Positions 12,239 through 25,340 of a DNA stretch of 64,000 nt are shown here, in pieces. The translations under genes were made by a program, and so were the position numbers. The stretch is taken from the NCBI GenBank assembly GCA_013339895.1, contig JABACO010000003.1, forward strand, positions 8,970,909 to 9,034,908, in the 5' to 3' direction. The stretch's first letter is position 1. Every line of letters starts with the position of its first letter. The notes under the pieces were generated by a model. It was given only the letters and a program-made list of their open reading frames with translations, searched no databases and was not told where the DNA came from. This DNA is from Ephydatia muelleri (taxonomy: Eukaryota; Porifera; Demospongiae; Spongillida; Spongillidae).

Positions 12239-12542
12239 GTTGAATTTGATTCAACAACAGCACCATTCACATCTATAACTTCACAGGTGATATAAGTGTT
12301 GTTGTTGGATGGAACAGGTGCAATCTCAATCCACCGATAGCTGAAACCAGTTACAATATCCAGTGCAACACCATGGCTGATTCCTAGCATTGTGGTGCTA
12401 AGATACGAGCCATTCACTTTCCAGACTGGAATACCATTTGTTCCCCCAGAACAGTTCAATTTCAATGCAGTTGTGTCTGCTAGCACTATTACATTGTTTG
12501 CGGGTGACATCAGAGCCATCCCACAAGTTATCAAACCACACC
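12222..12542 (-). CDS. Immunoglobulin-like domain exon of a surface receptor
   Basis: The minus-strand exon runs from an acceptor (TATCTGCAG, first exon base 12542) to a donor (CCAAG/GTACCC, last exon base 12222). It is 321 bp with phase 1-1 boundaries, the usual layout of animal Ig-domain exons. The product shows LKLNCSGG (B-strand Cys), IPVWKVNG (core Trp), and TYITCEVID (F-strand Cys), ending in STMLLIQG. Together with exon 10947-11077 it encodes the membrane-proximal Ig domain and anchor of a cell-surface protein. No further Ig exon was found upstream to 15 kb, so the 5' part is either far away or lost. I cannot name the gene; such Ig proteins are numerous in sponges. Confidence 0.7.
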
Positions 12543-12720
12543 CTGCAGATATACAATGTTATGGGTTCACAAAGCCATTTTGCATTTTATGTAGTGGATT
12601 AGAATGCACAATGCATGTAATCTGTCTAGCATTGCAATATGATTTGGTTACCAGAATTAGGAAAGAAGATTGTAATTAATTACATGTATTGATTGAAAAT
12701 AAATTTAGCATCAATTGTAA

Positions 12721-12795
12721 GAATCACTGCGCCACAGCATTTAATATGCAGAGTTGTGCAGAGTCTGCATACTAAATGCTGTGGCGCAGTGACTC
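12721..12795. repeat. Short near-perfect hairpin
   Basis: Arms 12721-12752 and 12764-12795 (32 bp) pair with about two mismatches around an 11-bp loop. The stem contains CACTGCGCCACAGCATTTA and its complement. It could be a tiny foldback element or a structured RNA; nothing else supports either. Confidence 0.7.
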
Positions 12796-13039
12796 TTCTA
12801 GTGTACATGACCATATCAGGCAACTGGGCAATGTCAACCATTTATAAAAGGTAGATTATTATGTGGTTTTAATGATCCAAGTGTACAAAATGTACTTCTT
12901 TCAAAACACATGTTTTATGTTAAATGACAGTGCAAAGGCTCATTCGTTCACCACAAAACACCCACAAGTGTCTGAGAGCCATGTGAACCAGCACCAGACC
13001 CTGTGTGCATGTTCAAACCATTCAGACAATACCTTCATA

Positions 13040-13046
13040 CAACACA

Positions 13047-13079
<33 letters not shown>

Positions 13080-13516
13080 AACATACACACTTACACACAT
13101 GCACACACACACTCACAAGCATAAGCACACGCACAAGCACACACACATACACACACGCACACACACACACATACACACACGCACACACACACGCACACAC
13201 ACATACACACACAGACACACATACACACACACACGCACACATGCACACATGCACACATGCACACATACACACACACAGGCACACATACACACACACGCAC
13301 ACACGCACACACGCACACATGCATACATACATACATACATACATACATACATACATACATACATACATACATACATACATACATACATACATACATACAT
13401 ACATACATACATACATACATACATACATACATACATACATACATACATACATACATACATACATACATACATACATACATACATACATACATACATACAT
13501 ACATACATACATACAT
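13040..13516. repeat. Compound microsatellite (CA)n then (CATA)n
   Basis: 13040-13320 is interrupted CA repeat with CACACG, CATACA and CATGCA variants. 13322-13516 is an uninterrupted run of about 49 CATA units. Long open frames through it (Cys-Val-Cys-Met, His-Thr-Tyr) are repeat artefacts. Confidence 0.97.
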
Positions 13517-15004
13517 GCTAAAATGAATTACCTAATTCAATTGCAGAGTTATTGATTGGTTTTTGGGCACTCTGCTATGATTAGTTCAGCACGTTTTGTT
13601 TACCATTAATGAAAATTCATGATGCATATAATCAGATTTTCTTTCTTTATGAACTGGGTATTAATGACTAGTACCCATTGATATAATCACATGGGGAGAA
13701 TTTCCTTCATTTTGGGACACCATCATGCAGCTATCTTTATGAAGGTTTTATTTTTTGTGTCAATGCAATCATTAATGGTCCCTGAGTCATAGCAAAGTGT
13801 AATGTAGTGGTTGGACTTTGAACAGGAGTGTGAATGGAGTCAATCTTATACATTTAGGCACGTTTGTTCTTTATACAATAAGTGTGTATTTGAAATATAG
13901 TGTTAGTCATCTAAAGTATTGGGAGTGGGATGTGGGCTTTTGAATCTCCAATTTGTGCACCAAAACATACTCATAGTTTACAACTCACACAATGTAATGT
14001 AGGCAAGCCATGGTTGAAAAGTAAAGAAGCTGATCAGCCTGGCAAACCATAATACATTATCCTGTTGCACTCTGCACATTTCTTCTTTCTGTGAAAATTA
14101 CATTGATATTGCCTCAAGTATTGATCGTTTGCAAGAACAACAAACATGATGTACTCACTGCTGGAGCTCGATTGTTGCTTTCACTGAAGCTTGTTTGGCT
14201 GATGAAAAAGATAATAATTTCATATTACTACATGCTTCATCATTCTGACCATTTCTTAGTTATCTGTTCAGCCTGTTTTGTGGACATCGGTGTATCTATA
14301 GCACAGCTGCACTGCTTTGTGAAACACTATTACACAGCATTACACAAATATATTTGATACAAATAGCACTAACTTCTGGAGATGCTAACGATGTGTTACG
14401 TTGAACAATGGTTGGAACACTGCTATGCAGTACAGATCAGTACATCAGGTAACTCTAGACATGGGAAAAAACAGACATAGATCTGAAATCAATCTACCTC
14501 TGTTTGTTGGACTCCACTGCCAGGTACTGTACCTGAGAGGAATACAAAAAACAACAAAAAAAAACAACAAAATAAACAAAATCAAACACAAAACAATCAC
14601 TATTTGTGGACATCACTACTATTTGAAAAGGACTTGCTGTTTTGGCTTTCATGTGGCCCTGCAAGGGTACAAATGCCAGGAAGAAATGCAACCACCATGT
14701 GCTGTGGGAAATATATATGCCATAAATAACCATACTATTACATCCGTGTACATGTAAAAGCAGATTTGAAATATGAATATGTTCCCTATAATTTATAAAT
14801 TAGTACCATCTAACGAAACAAGTCATTATCTATGAAGAATAACTTTGAATCTGCCAAATGAAACAGGTTGCACACATAACAGTTGACAATTACACAATAA
14901 ACTGCATGAAAGAATATCACCACTGTCAGACACTAATAGATTTTTAAAACGCATTTGCAAATTCTATGGCTAACCACAAGAAATAATAAATAAATAGAAA
15001 CTAC
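13517..15004. other. About 1.5 kb without a recognisable gene
   Basis: Candidate ORFs at 14091-14357 and 14401-14757 have no known motif and are biased by A-rich runs such as 14555-14590. I looked here for upstream Ig exons of the minus-strand gene and found none that fit phase 1. Confidence 0.45.
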
Positions 15005-16299
15005 CTACATGTGTTGCCTGCCAATAACCTCTTCGTCTATTCCATCAAAGTATTGTATGCACAATTCAATGATACACACAAAATGCTCCAGTTGCTGGTC
15101 AACCAGTTTCTGTGTGAGGAAAGACAACAGTGACATCTGAATTTCATTTTTAAATGCAATTTCTGTAGTAAGAAGATGCAATGTAGTATTAGGCTGGTAA
15201 ATTTGCAATGGTGTAGAAAGGTCGTTTTTCTAATCCAGATTCTCAATGAACAAATCTGAATCAGCATAATGTCTGCATTGTAGCAGACAACTTCAAAGTA
15301 CAGTCCGGTGGACCTAGTGGACTTAGTGTCCCTCATTCATGCTGACTGTGTACTAACATTTGATAACGATCCTTACCTTTGCTCTCCATGTGAACACTGG
15401 TTGTATGGTGGCTCCCATGGCAGGGACATCTGATCTGTGTCCTAAATAGTTGGCTTGGGGTCTGACCACCCCAATGCCTGCAGCAAGGGCCTGTCTCATC
15501 GGGCCTACATGCAGCAGTTGCTGATCCTTTGTACACAAAGACAGCATTTTGAAATTCATGTATGTGTATAACTAACTATTTGTTAGTCTGATGGGCTCAT
15601 TCTAGAGAAATTTATTGAGCTAACAGCTACTGAATCAGTGGCAGGATTTCAGCAAGATTAAAAAACATTAATGTACTGTACCCACAGCACTTCCATTGCA
15701 TGAGAGTGCCCAGAATTCAAGCATTACAATAATTTGCACTGTATCAGCTTCAGAGCATATGAGCATTTAAAACTACTATGGTATTATTACAAAGTCAGTC
15801 TATACTAACAAGTTCATTATGAAACAGCAAAATATCAAACCATCCATTGTGTTGAAATAATGTACTAGATTGTTTCATTGTATTGGTACAGACAGGTCAA
15901 ATTACCCTTTGCACTTATGTTTAGACAAGCATATTACAATATGAAGGCCTGTTTTTACAAGCTCAATTCTGTGAAGTCAATATACATTTCATTTCTTCTT
16001 CACCATGTTCGTTATTAACAGATGTATACAATCAAAATGTTAAGTAGTACCTTCTGGTGGGCACTACTGCATGCATCCACATTCCAAATGTGATGCTCTT
16101 TAGAATCCGAAGGAAGTCCATGTTCTCTTGGCAAGCGTAAATCGATGGAGTGAACGAATTCTTTTGTATTGTTGAAGTGTTCCTTCTCATTTTCGCTCTT
16201 ACAATTCCCCGTTATCTCTGTATGCCCTGATGTGAGGAAGTGTTCTCCCTCGGCCTTCTCATCAAGGAAAGATTCAAAGTTTGGTGTATAATATGCCAT
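15005..16299 (-). CDS. Spliced gene for an unrecognised 167-residue protein
   Basis: Three minus-strand coding exons join in phase 0: 16299-16051 (ATG at 16299, 83 codons, donor CAGAAG/GTACTA), 15526-15377 (50 codons, acceptor TACAAAG, donor GCAAAG/GTAAGG) and 15109-15005 (acceptor CTCACACAG, ending TAG). The total is 504 nt. The protein starts MAYYTPNFESFLDEK, has an acidic and His-containing first part, a Gly/Pro-containing middle (GPMRQALAAGIGVVRPQ, then GHRSDVPAMGATIQP) and a leucine-rich helical end (DQQLEHFVCIIELCIQYFD). No signal peptide or membrane helix is evident. The agreement of three splice junctions with no stop codon argues for a working host gene. A noncoding first exon probably lies at 17252. 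I recognise no family. Confidence 0.65.
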
Positions 16300-17251
16300 T
16301 CTGTACAGAGAAAACAATGTTACATTTTGAGTTGCCAAGTTTCAGCTATGTGTGAATAAATCTCATCAAAACATAACTGGTTCCACACATTATGTTGATC
16401 AGCAGCACAGCAATACATGTATAAGTACAGTATAATGTAACCAGAACAGATACAGAGAATTATAAAATTGCCTCTCCTCTCTTACCTCCACACAAGTTAA
16501 CTCAGTAATACACAGTATTTAAATATCTCAATGATCTCCATAGTTACCATTTAAAGGTGTGGCCTTTGACTGACCATTGAGTAACTGTCGGCAATAAGTG
16601 ACCCACATTGATGGGGAAATGTGTCTTCCCAAGTTAACAATAATAAACACTACTACACTTATTCAAATAGCCTGAGAACCCAAAACCAGCTACGATTGAA
16701 TACGAAGAGAGTATCTGACGGAAGTTACAACTCTATGTATATTGGAAAGCTATGTTCTTTCAACTTTGGTTCTTTCTATTCAATTAGTCACTAGATTTGT
16801 GATATCTTTTCCTTTCTATTTCAATGGAAGCCAGCATTTAATCCTTTCTGTCAACAAGCCGACGATTCTCGAATACAATAAAATATTTATTGAGAAACTG
16901 ATCGAGATGTTGAATTGAGGTGCTGCTAAAAGCAAGGTAGCACGGGTGAGTAAGTCCCTAATGCAATTAAGCTTTCTCTTGAGCAAATAACATTTCGTTA
17001 TAGTTTTAAACGCTCTCAATAAAACCACGTCCACAAAACTAATGGCACAAGCTGCTCAGCATTGCGGAGTTCACAATCAAACAGTTTCGTTGGCCGTAGA
17101 GCATGGCAACTACTTGTATCTGGTATCGGCTTAGCAATAAAGTCCTATCTGAAACACTAACCCAAACACATTTCATTTGCGGTCCGAAGATGTAGGCATA
17201 AAAAAAAACGACTATACCGATTGCAACGGAAAGAATGACCCAATTACTCAC

Positions 17252-17330
17252 CTTTGCAATTTTATGGCGGCTGTGGATTCTTGTAAGAGTCTTGTAAGAT
17301 TCATTGTAAGACTTGTTTTGTTAACGATAC
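17252..17330 (-). other. Probable noncoding first exon of the 167-residue gene
   Basis: A strong minus-strand donor (GCAAAG/GTGAGT, last exon base 17252) faces the acceptor TCTGTACAG at 16301, which opens the coding exon one base before its ATG. The 5' limit and promoter are not visible; 17330 is only a guess. Confidence 0.4.
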
Positions 17331-18329
17331 TTTAATGACTAAAATTTCAGAGTGAGCGGGCCCATTTTATTTCGCCAAGGTGACCATATTAGGACTTGTA
17401 GCTGACTTCAAACACGGATTACGTCAATTACGAGCCGATGCATCTCATTTCTGTCAATAGCTTCGTCGTCTAAACTGTAGTAATAACTGGACAATGTTTT
17501 ATCTTCCACCACGGCAGTTATCCAATGAATTCGGTCACTCGACATGGCTCGATATAGGCTTGCTACATGTGCATACATGCAACATCACGTTGAATGATGC
17601 AACTGCAAGACCTCTATAATACATCATCCGTTCTAAACGAAAATGAATACAGAACCAGCAACACAATCCATACTGTCTTTGTCCTTGGATTAAAACGTGT
17701 AAGCTTATTACATGTAATACACAGTATGGGGATGAATCAACAGAGTCAAGGCAGCTTTCGGGGAGTTGTCTTTAACTACAGATAGGGATAGAATGTTCTT
17801 CATATAGGGGTATAAAATTCTAGATTGCTATACATTATACGGATGTTCCTATGTTATATATGGGATTGGGACCTAACGCATGCATGTTTTTTCAAGATGT
17901 CAATTTGTTGTTGTTGATATTATAGAAGTTTGAAATGTTCGCTACACATTGCTTCTTATGCACAGGGTATCGGTGTATCGGTCATTTAGTTCTTAAGGCT
18001 CTGAATTTTCAACACATTTTCTATTGTGCGGCGTACTGGAAATTTTAAATTATAATGAATGGGATTCTTGTAAGAGTCTTGTACGATTCCTCGTATAACA
18101 GGAATCTTATAGGAATGATATCATGCCGGGTCCCCAACCCGCGACAATCACACTGATAGTCAGGCAATTGAATATTAATCACAACTTCTGTTAAGTTACT
18201 CATTCACCTAAGTGTCCTCTACACTGTAGAAGATGTCGAGTCTACGGGCTAAGAGAATTCCGTTAAAGCACTTGGACAACGCGATTCCGGATCCAATAAG
18301 TGAGCTTTTTGTTTGTGAGTTGTTTAAAC
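17331..18329. other. About 1 kb intergenic
   Basis: No gene is seen. The block ATTCTTGTAAGAGTCTTGTA occurs at about 17277 and again at about 18064, in the same orientation, each followed by a GATTC and AT-rich sequence; the 0.8 kb between may be a small insertion or promoter region. Confidence 0.4.
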
Positions 18330-18354
18330 AGGGTGTAGCTAAAACCAGGAGCAG

Positions 18355-18770
<416 letters not shown>

Positions 18771-18810
18771 GATCTATCCAGCCGCAGTTGAGTGTTACTG
18801 ATATGTCTAA

Positions 18811-19325
18811 ATGAAAAATACTTTTACATTATGTACAGAGGAACAGATATGTTCTCTGTTTCTGTGTATGGGGATGAACTTTGGCAAATGCTGTAGCCAT
18901 TTCCCAGATTCCCCTCCACCTGAAGAAAGAAGTGAAGTCAGCGATGTTCAGAACTTGAGCACTGGGAAAACAGAAGTTTTTTACCAATGTTGTGGAACCA
19001 TGCACTGTTGTTCAGCAGTCAACATTTTTGAGCAGAAGCCCCTGGATGATTCCTTTTGATATTGCTTCTTTTCAGGAAGACACACTGAGTAACTTGAGAA
19101 CAACCCTTCCTAGGAATATCACAGTTGATGGTAGAATGTACGTGCTGGTGGGTTACACCCTGTATAAGGAAGGAGCATCTCATTTCACTGGCTGCAGTTA
19201 TGTGGAGAAATAAGTGGTGGTTTTATGATGGGCTCTCTGAAACAGACCAAACACGAATGACACCTATGAAAGAAGCTTACATGTCTGAACACAAAGGTTC
19301 TTATGTGATATATGTATTATTTTAG
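18811..19325 (+). pseudogene. Peptidase-like (USP/UCH-type C-terminus) pseudogene inside the TIR element
   Basis: Open segments give DGRMYVLVGYTLYKEGASHFTG followed in another frame by NKWWFYDGLSETDQ and ending HKGSYVIYVLF. The pattern Y-x-L-V-G-x-T-L, then HFT, then WWFYDGL resembles the His-box end of ubiquitin-specific-protease-like proteins that are fused to or carried by some animal transposons; this is a weak, memory-based match. An upstream ORF (18811-19059) has Cys and Pro clusters but no clear motif. There is a frame change near 19205 and another near 19055. Being inside the element's inverted ends, it is either a remnant of the element's own gene or captured host sequence. Confidence 0.4.
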
Positions 19326-19389
19326 TTATACATCATGCATGCGTACATGTATGTTATTTGCTTTGTGATCAATATATCAATAGTTAAAT

Positions 19390-19640
19390 GGGACAGTTTC
19401 CGCGAAAATTGCCCCACGGTTAAAATGTTATAAAAATGCATCGCGTTTGAATCGCTATAACTTCCCAACGGATAATGCTTTCGACTTCCTATTTTCAACA
19501 CTTCATACTACACCATTTTCACTATGAAGTATTGAAACTAGGAAGTCGATGGCGTTATCCGTTGGGAAGGTATAGCGATTCAAACGCGATGCGTTTTTAT
19601 AACATTTTAACCGTGGGGCAATTTTCGCGGAAACTGTCCC
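19390..19640. mobile_element. Foldback MITE nested in the TIR element
   Basis: The element begins GGGACAGTTTCCGCG and ends with the complement, with arms of about 117 bp (19390-19507, 19523-19640) that pair with few mismatches around a loop of about 16 bp. AAAT flanks both ends (19386-19389 and 19641-19644), a likely 4-bp target duplication. Similar single ends occur at 20170-20188 (CGGAAACTGTCCCA) and 21876-21898 (CGGAATCTGTCCCA). Confidence 0.85.
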
Positions 19641-19905
19641 AAATCATTATACAAGTCATATCAGTAACACTTGACATAATAAAGTATTATCATCTGCGGC
19701 TGGACTAGATCCTTTGCTCCTGCTCCTGCTCCTGGTTTTAGGTAGCAACTCCTGCTCCTTGTTTTAGGTAGCGACTCCTGCTCCTGCTCCTGGTTTTAGG
19801 TAGCAACTCCTGCTCCTGCTCCTGGTTTTAGGTAGCGACTCCCTGCTCCTGCTCCTGGTTTTAGGTAGCAACTCCTGCTCCTGCTCCTGGTTTTAGCTAC
19901 ACCCT

Positions 19906-20785
<880 letters not shown>

Positions 20786-23179
20786 AGGCCATATCTTGTG
20801 ACACTGAGAGCATATATTATTTTAGGGTGAGTGTAGATTTGTGTGTGTGCGTTGAGTGTACATGAATGTGTGGGAAGGTACTGTCTGTGGTGTTTTATGT
20901 GGGTCAATGTGTGTGTGAAGGGTGTGTGCAATATTGTGTGTTGAGCCTGTAGCTTTGCATTTTCACATGTCAGATATGCCAATTTCTGTCTCTGTGCATA
21001 CATGAATTTTGTGAAGCAGTGTGTATGTACTGTGTAGTGTTATATGTGTCAATGTGTGTACAATATGGATTTCACTTGGCAATGGCTTGAGTGTGGTGTG
21101 CCTTTATGATTTTTAATCATGGCGACTACTATCGTGCGTGTGCACCTATGATGATGTGGCACATACCTATTTGGGAAGGGCGCGTAATCTCAAAGACAGA
21201 GAGGATTGCTCCTTATAAGACTGTTTCAATTGGGCACATAAGTCACTTGCTCCATAAAGGAAGGGGCGTGGCATCATAACAAATCATCTATGCTATAACT
21301 AATCACATTACAGCGAAAGCATTTAGAAGTCTGGTTACCAGAAGCACCGTACATGTAAGACCAGATAAGAAGTCCTCTGGCCAAGGTATTTAGAAAATGT
21401 CATGAGGCCACTGTGAATCTGTATGCACATAGGTGTCGAAAAGCATAATGATGATGCTAAGCGTGTGTACTTCTCCAGCAACAAGTGGAATGCAGCAGCA
21501 GATATAATACTTCCTTTAATAATCGGAGACCAGCTCTTTGTAAGCAGTGCAGAATCATATACCGACGATTGCTTGCCACAAACCAGGCATGCGTAGTACG
21601 TTCAAACTAAGCTGAACTGTAACTAATAAGTATTCAGATTACAGTGCAGAGCATCCCTGAGTCACTTTCAAGTCATGCTAACTTGACCACGGTTTAGGTA
21701 CAAGGAAAGAGGCAGGGCATCATAACAAACAATTGATGCACAAATTCAAAGCGGCACTTTCCTTTCATATCGATCCGGCTGTACTACTGTTATAATGGGA
21801 TACTTGTATCATATGTACAACTATATAGGCAACAATAACACGAGCCCATTATATTCAATATACATATCTGTGGTGCAATTATCTCGGAATCTGTCCCATA
21901 TACAACACGCTAGTACACGTTCTACTCAGAATGCAGTGAAATCATTTCAGAGTGGCTATGGTACGTACCTGATATTTGTATCTCAATACGATCATGTGTT
22001 CATGTACTGAAACACTGGCACAAGGAGTCGGTAACATGTTAAATGGAATAGACCTGAGTTTCAGGATATCATGATAACCAAACTTTATATAGCTCTTAAA
22101 ATGACTTTCTACCTTGGGTCAGAGAATGGCATGTGTCAGACAGGTAAGGGGACGTGTGGGGGTGGGGGGGGTGGAAGAGAGGCTGATATCGAACATGGAT
22201 ATCTGAGTTCAGGTTGTCATGAAAACTAAAGGAGTGCATAAGCATGTGCACAACATATCTGACCATGCATGACTTTGTACCTAGGTAATGAGAAACCCAT
22301 GACAAGATACCATGCACCCACCTTAGCTTATCCACATATGAGATTAGGAATCCTGTTGTCTTTGCCAATCAAGTTCTGTCCTTTGTGAGCAGGAATGTCA
22401 CCAATTTGTATGATATTGGGGTTAACAGCCTATGCAATAAACAGTATGTGGCATTGGGTATGGCTGTGTTGTACATGCATCATAACATCAGCTTTATAAA
22501 TCATAATGAATTAACGAACAGGTTCAGAGGTACGAGTACACGGCATAGTGGGTCAGGAAGTTCTTCTAGCTGATCACTAATGACATCTTGGGCTTGATTT
22601 CTAGTAAAATCCAATCAGTGTAGAGATGGGTTCTGGCTAGTCATGTTCGATATGCGACCCTGAGTACAGGTCCATGTAGTACTGACACCTGTGAGGGGGG
22701 AAATGTATTGTACATGCTCACTTTACAACTAAAAAGACACTTGTACTCCGTCTGTCCATTTGATGAGACATTTGACTCATTTCAACACTTCGTTGTCAAC
22801 CTGTGTGACCCTCTTCAAAGGCACTATCACAATAGTGTCATCAGACAAAAAGTGTACAAGTGCATGAGTAGAAGCTATGAAATTATGGCCCGGGTGAAAT
22901 TATTGCAACACAAACACGCAATAACGCGTACGACTACTACTAATGTTTGTCTGGGGACCAGTGCTAGTCATACGAATACGCATAGTTTAGTAACTAAGTA
23001 TTCGCTACTTTATGGCGGATCGCGAGGCGAAAAGGTATATCTATTGATGGACCCTTTTGTTACCATGTCCGTATAATCGATTGAGTGGTAGCTTAATTAG
23101 CTACTGTGTTCTGATATTGTTGGAAGGAGCTGCGCCATCATAAATGAATGCATCAACTATAAAGAAAATTGCACTGGTA
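20786..23179. other. About 2.4 kb without a recognisable gene
   Basis: 20830-21070 is loosely GT-rich. The block GGGGCGTGGCATCATAACAA at 21264 recurs in diverged form at 21710 and 63234. A solo MITE end lies at 21876-21898. The ORF at 22708-23076 (122 codons) has no motif I know and no splice signals that support it. Confidence 0.4.
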
Positions 23180-25191
23180 AGATGTCTCATAAATTGTCTT
23201 TTTTCACCTGATTTGACATATTCTTTGAACCATCAAAGTGTTTCCTCAGAATCCCATTTGTGCTCTCAAATGAAAAGCATGACATAGTCCAAAGAGGTCC
23301 CCATGCTTCCGCAAAATAAGTTAAATGACTCAGCAAATGCACATTCATGGTTGTAGAGGAAACACCTGTTTAAAACATGTGCCACTCAACTAATTGTGCA
23401 TTTATTTGTTTTCTTACCATACAATTCTGAAAACTCTACATAAAAGTTTCTAAAGCAAACATCTGCCATTTCCAATTGATGTTGAGATACCTCTTCTCCT
23501 AGAAGTAGGTGGAATCCAATGACAAGAAGTAAATAATGCTGAAAATATTTTTCAGGCAATATAATACTGGAACAGAATAATACAATAACCAGTTTTGCAG
23601 TTCTGATCCTGCAGTAAGATACAGACACACATGTATGCAATCCTTAATATTATCTTCTTTTTCACCTTTCCATTTAACAAGCTGGTGTATTGATTGCGGT
23701 GATCGTGTTATATTATTAGGGATTTTAATTGACAATAATCTTCTATCACATTTGCTTATCTGCAGAAGCATACATAAATGTATATGACCTTAACTTTTTT
23801 CAGTTTTACCTCACTGTAAATGCTGTATTCTTGGTGCCGTTTTTTCACAGAGAACCAGTGCTGCAATAGGGATTTTGTTACTCCTATGTATCCACAGTGC
23901 AATGAATCAGTGACCATTCCACAAACAGTATCAAATGGAGGATGCAGTGATAATATTGGAATGCCAATGATTCCAGTTATCTGAAATTATGATACGTTAA
24001 AAAATAAACTGATGCTACGAAATACATACAGCTTCTCCATTCTTCATTGCTTCTGTACCACATTTGATAACTTCATCATGGGTACGCAGAGTAGCTGACG
24101 GATCAAAAGGCCAGTATACAGTGTGTCCTATCGCAGTGCCTTTAATATTGCATGTATTGCAGCCATAATACCCATTATATTGGACACAATTTGCAACTTT
24201 CGCTTTAGTAGGTAAATCAGCTGCACACATTAAAATCATGCAATAAATTTGCATCACTCCAGTAGGTGTATACACTTCAAGACCTGAGAACACAAATTAA
24301 TAATAAACTGGCAATCGGTTGTGGGATATCTATATACAATGCTTACCATTAGTGTATAAATAGTTCAATTTATCAACAAGTGGTCTCAAGTAAGTAGTCA
24401 TAGTAGGCTTTTGTTTTGAGAACCAAAGTCCAGTTAAAATTGTATACTTCTTTGAGCATCTGTAATATAATTTACACACACATTTACTTGCAGTACTTCA
24501 CTCAGTGTTGTTAAAAGCTTACCATGTGGGAAAATGAATTTTCATCAAATGAATCCTATTCATTACATGAGAATGCTCCGCAATTTGCGGGCAAAAAACG
24601 TACTACTACACTTGATGATCGCTTCTTTGAACCACTGTATATCAAAGCAGAGGTAACAATTTTTGATTACCACATTTCATTGTTTCATTTTTCATTGAAG
24701 CATTGCCTAACTAAGCAAGGATATAATGATTTGTTAAAGTTGGTCTCTCAACAACTCCCATAGCCATCTGTTTCATCAATCGATGATTCAGAATCAGATG
24801 CAATGGAACAGCAATCTGAACTATTTGCGAAATGGTCTTGACTCAAACCACCATATGCATCAGATTCATGATTCATTTGTTCTTTATCAATGCCTGCAAC
24901 ACTTTCATAAGCATCACATATACTTTCATTTACAACACGTTCACAGTCATCAGCTCCTGGTAAATCACAATCTGAACGAAGATCGCCATAATCTATTTCT
25001 CCCTTTTTGAGATCATGTGAAGTACACGGCAGTTCTGGATACGCAGCAGCAAACTTTGTAGCCCACCCACCTCGCATACTTGAACTGCCGCATTTATCTT
25101 GGCTGACATAGCGACGTTTACTCCGTTCTGGTATCTCACTAACCACTGTATCAGCAGCACGATGGAGATAAGCACTTTTCTTGCCTTCCAT
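23180..25191 (-). pseudogene. EnSpm/CACTA-type transposase, multi-exon, nearly intact
   Basis: Minus-strand exons in order: 25191-24748 (ATG; basic start, acidic Ser/Asp-rich part); about 24540-24525 (HFPTW, donor ACATG/GTAAGC); 24460-24366 (KKYTILTGLWFSKQKPTM); 24283-24030 (YCMILMCAADLPTKAK, then NGYYGCNTCN); about 23981-23808 (GIPILSLHPPFDTVCG, DSLHCGYIGVTKSL); about 23760-23672 and 23634-23420 (CDRRLLSIKIPNNITRSPQSI, LQNWLLYYSVPVLY, LEMADVCFRNFYVEF); 23373-about 23185 (TMNVHLLSHLTYFAEAWGPLW, CFSFESTNGIL). These motifs are those of animal EnSpm transposases, including the GCNTC zinc motif and the DSLHC region. Most junctions have good GT/AG sites and agree in frame. Damage seen is one frame change near 23565, the flipped block at 24560-24763, and loss of the 3' end. 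Confidence 0.8.
24560..24763 (+). pseudogene. Inverted exon block of the EnSpm transposase
   Basis: This segment encodes, on plus, LDDRFFEPLYIKAE, TIFDYHISLFHFSLKHC and LTKQGYNDLLKLVSQQLP. The set corresponds to the helical part that lies between the acidic region and the LTGLWF exon in EnSpm transposases, yet both neighbours are on minus. The order along the gene is right but the strand is opposite, so the block was inverted in place. Breakpoints fall near 24540-24590 and 24745-24763 and cannot be fixed by eye. Confidence 0.65.
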
Positions 25192-25340
25192 TTTGACGTG
25201 AGTCATGCATAATTTATGAAGTATCTGGAGCTTGAGCGAGGTTGTACCGGAAAACGCACGAGGTGACTGGGACGTGGCAAAAATGACACTCCGGCAGCAA
25301 AGTGCAAAGTGGTGTCGTATGTTCAAAGTGTTAAATATAT

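Noticed and set aside
12863-13555. Long overlapping ORFs on both strands (His-Thr-Tyr and Met-Tyr-Val-Cys polymers)
   Set aside because: They are frames through the CA and CATA microsatellite, open only because the repeat contains no stop codons.
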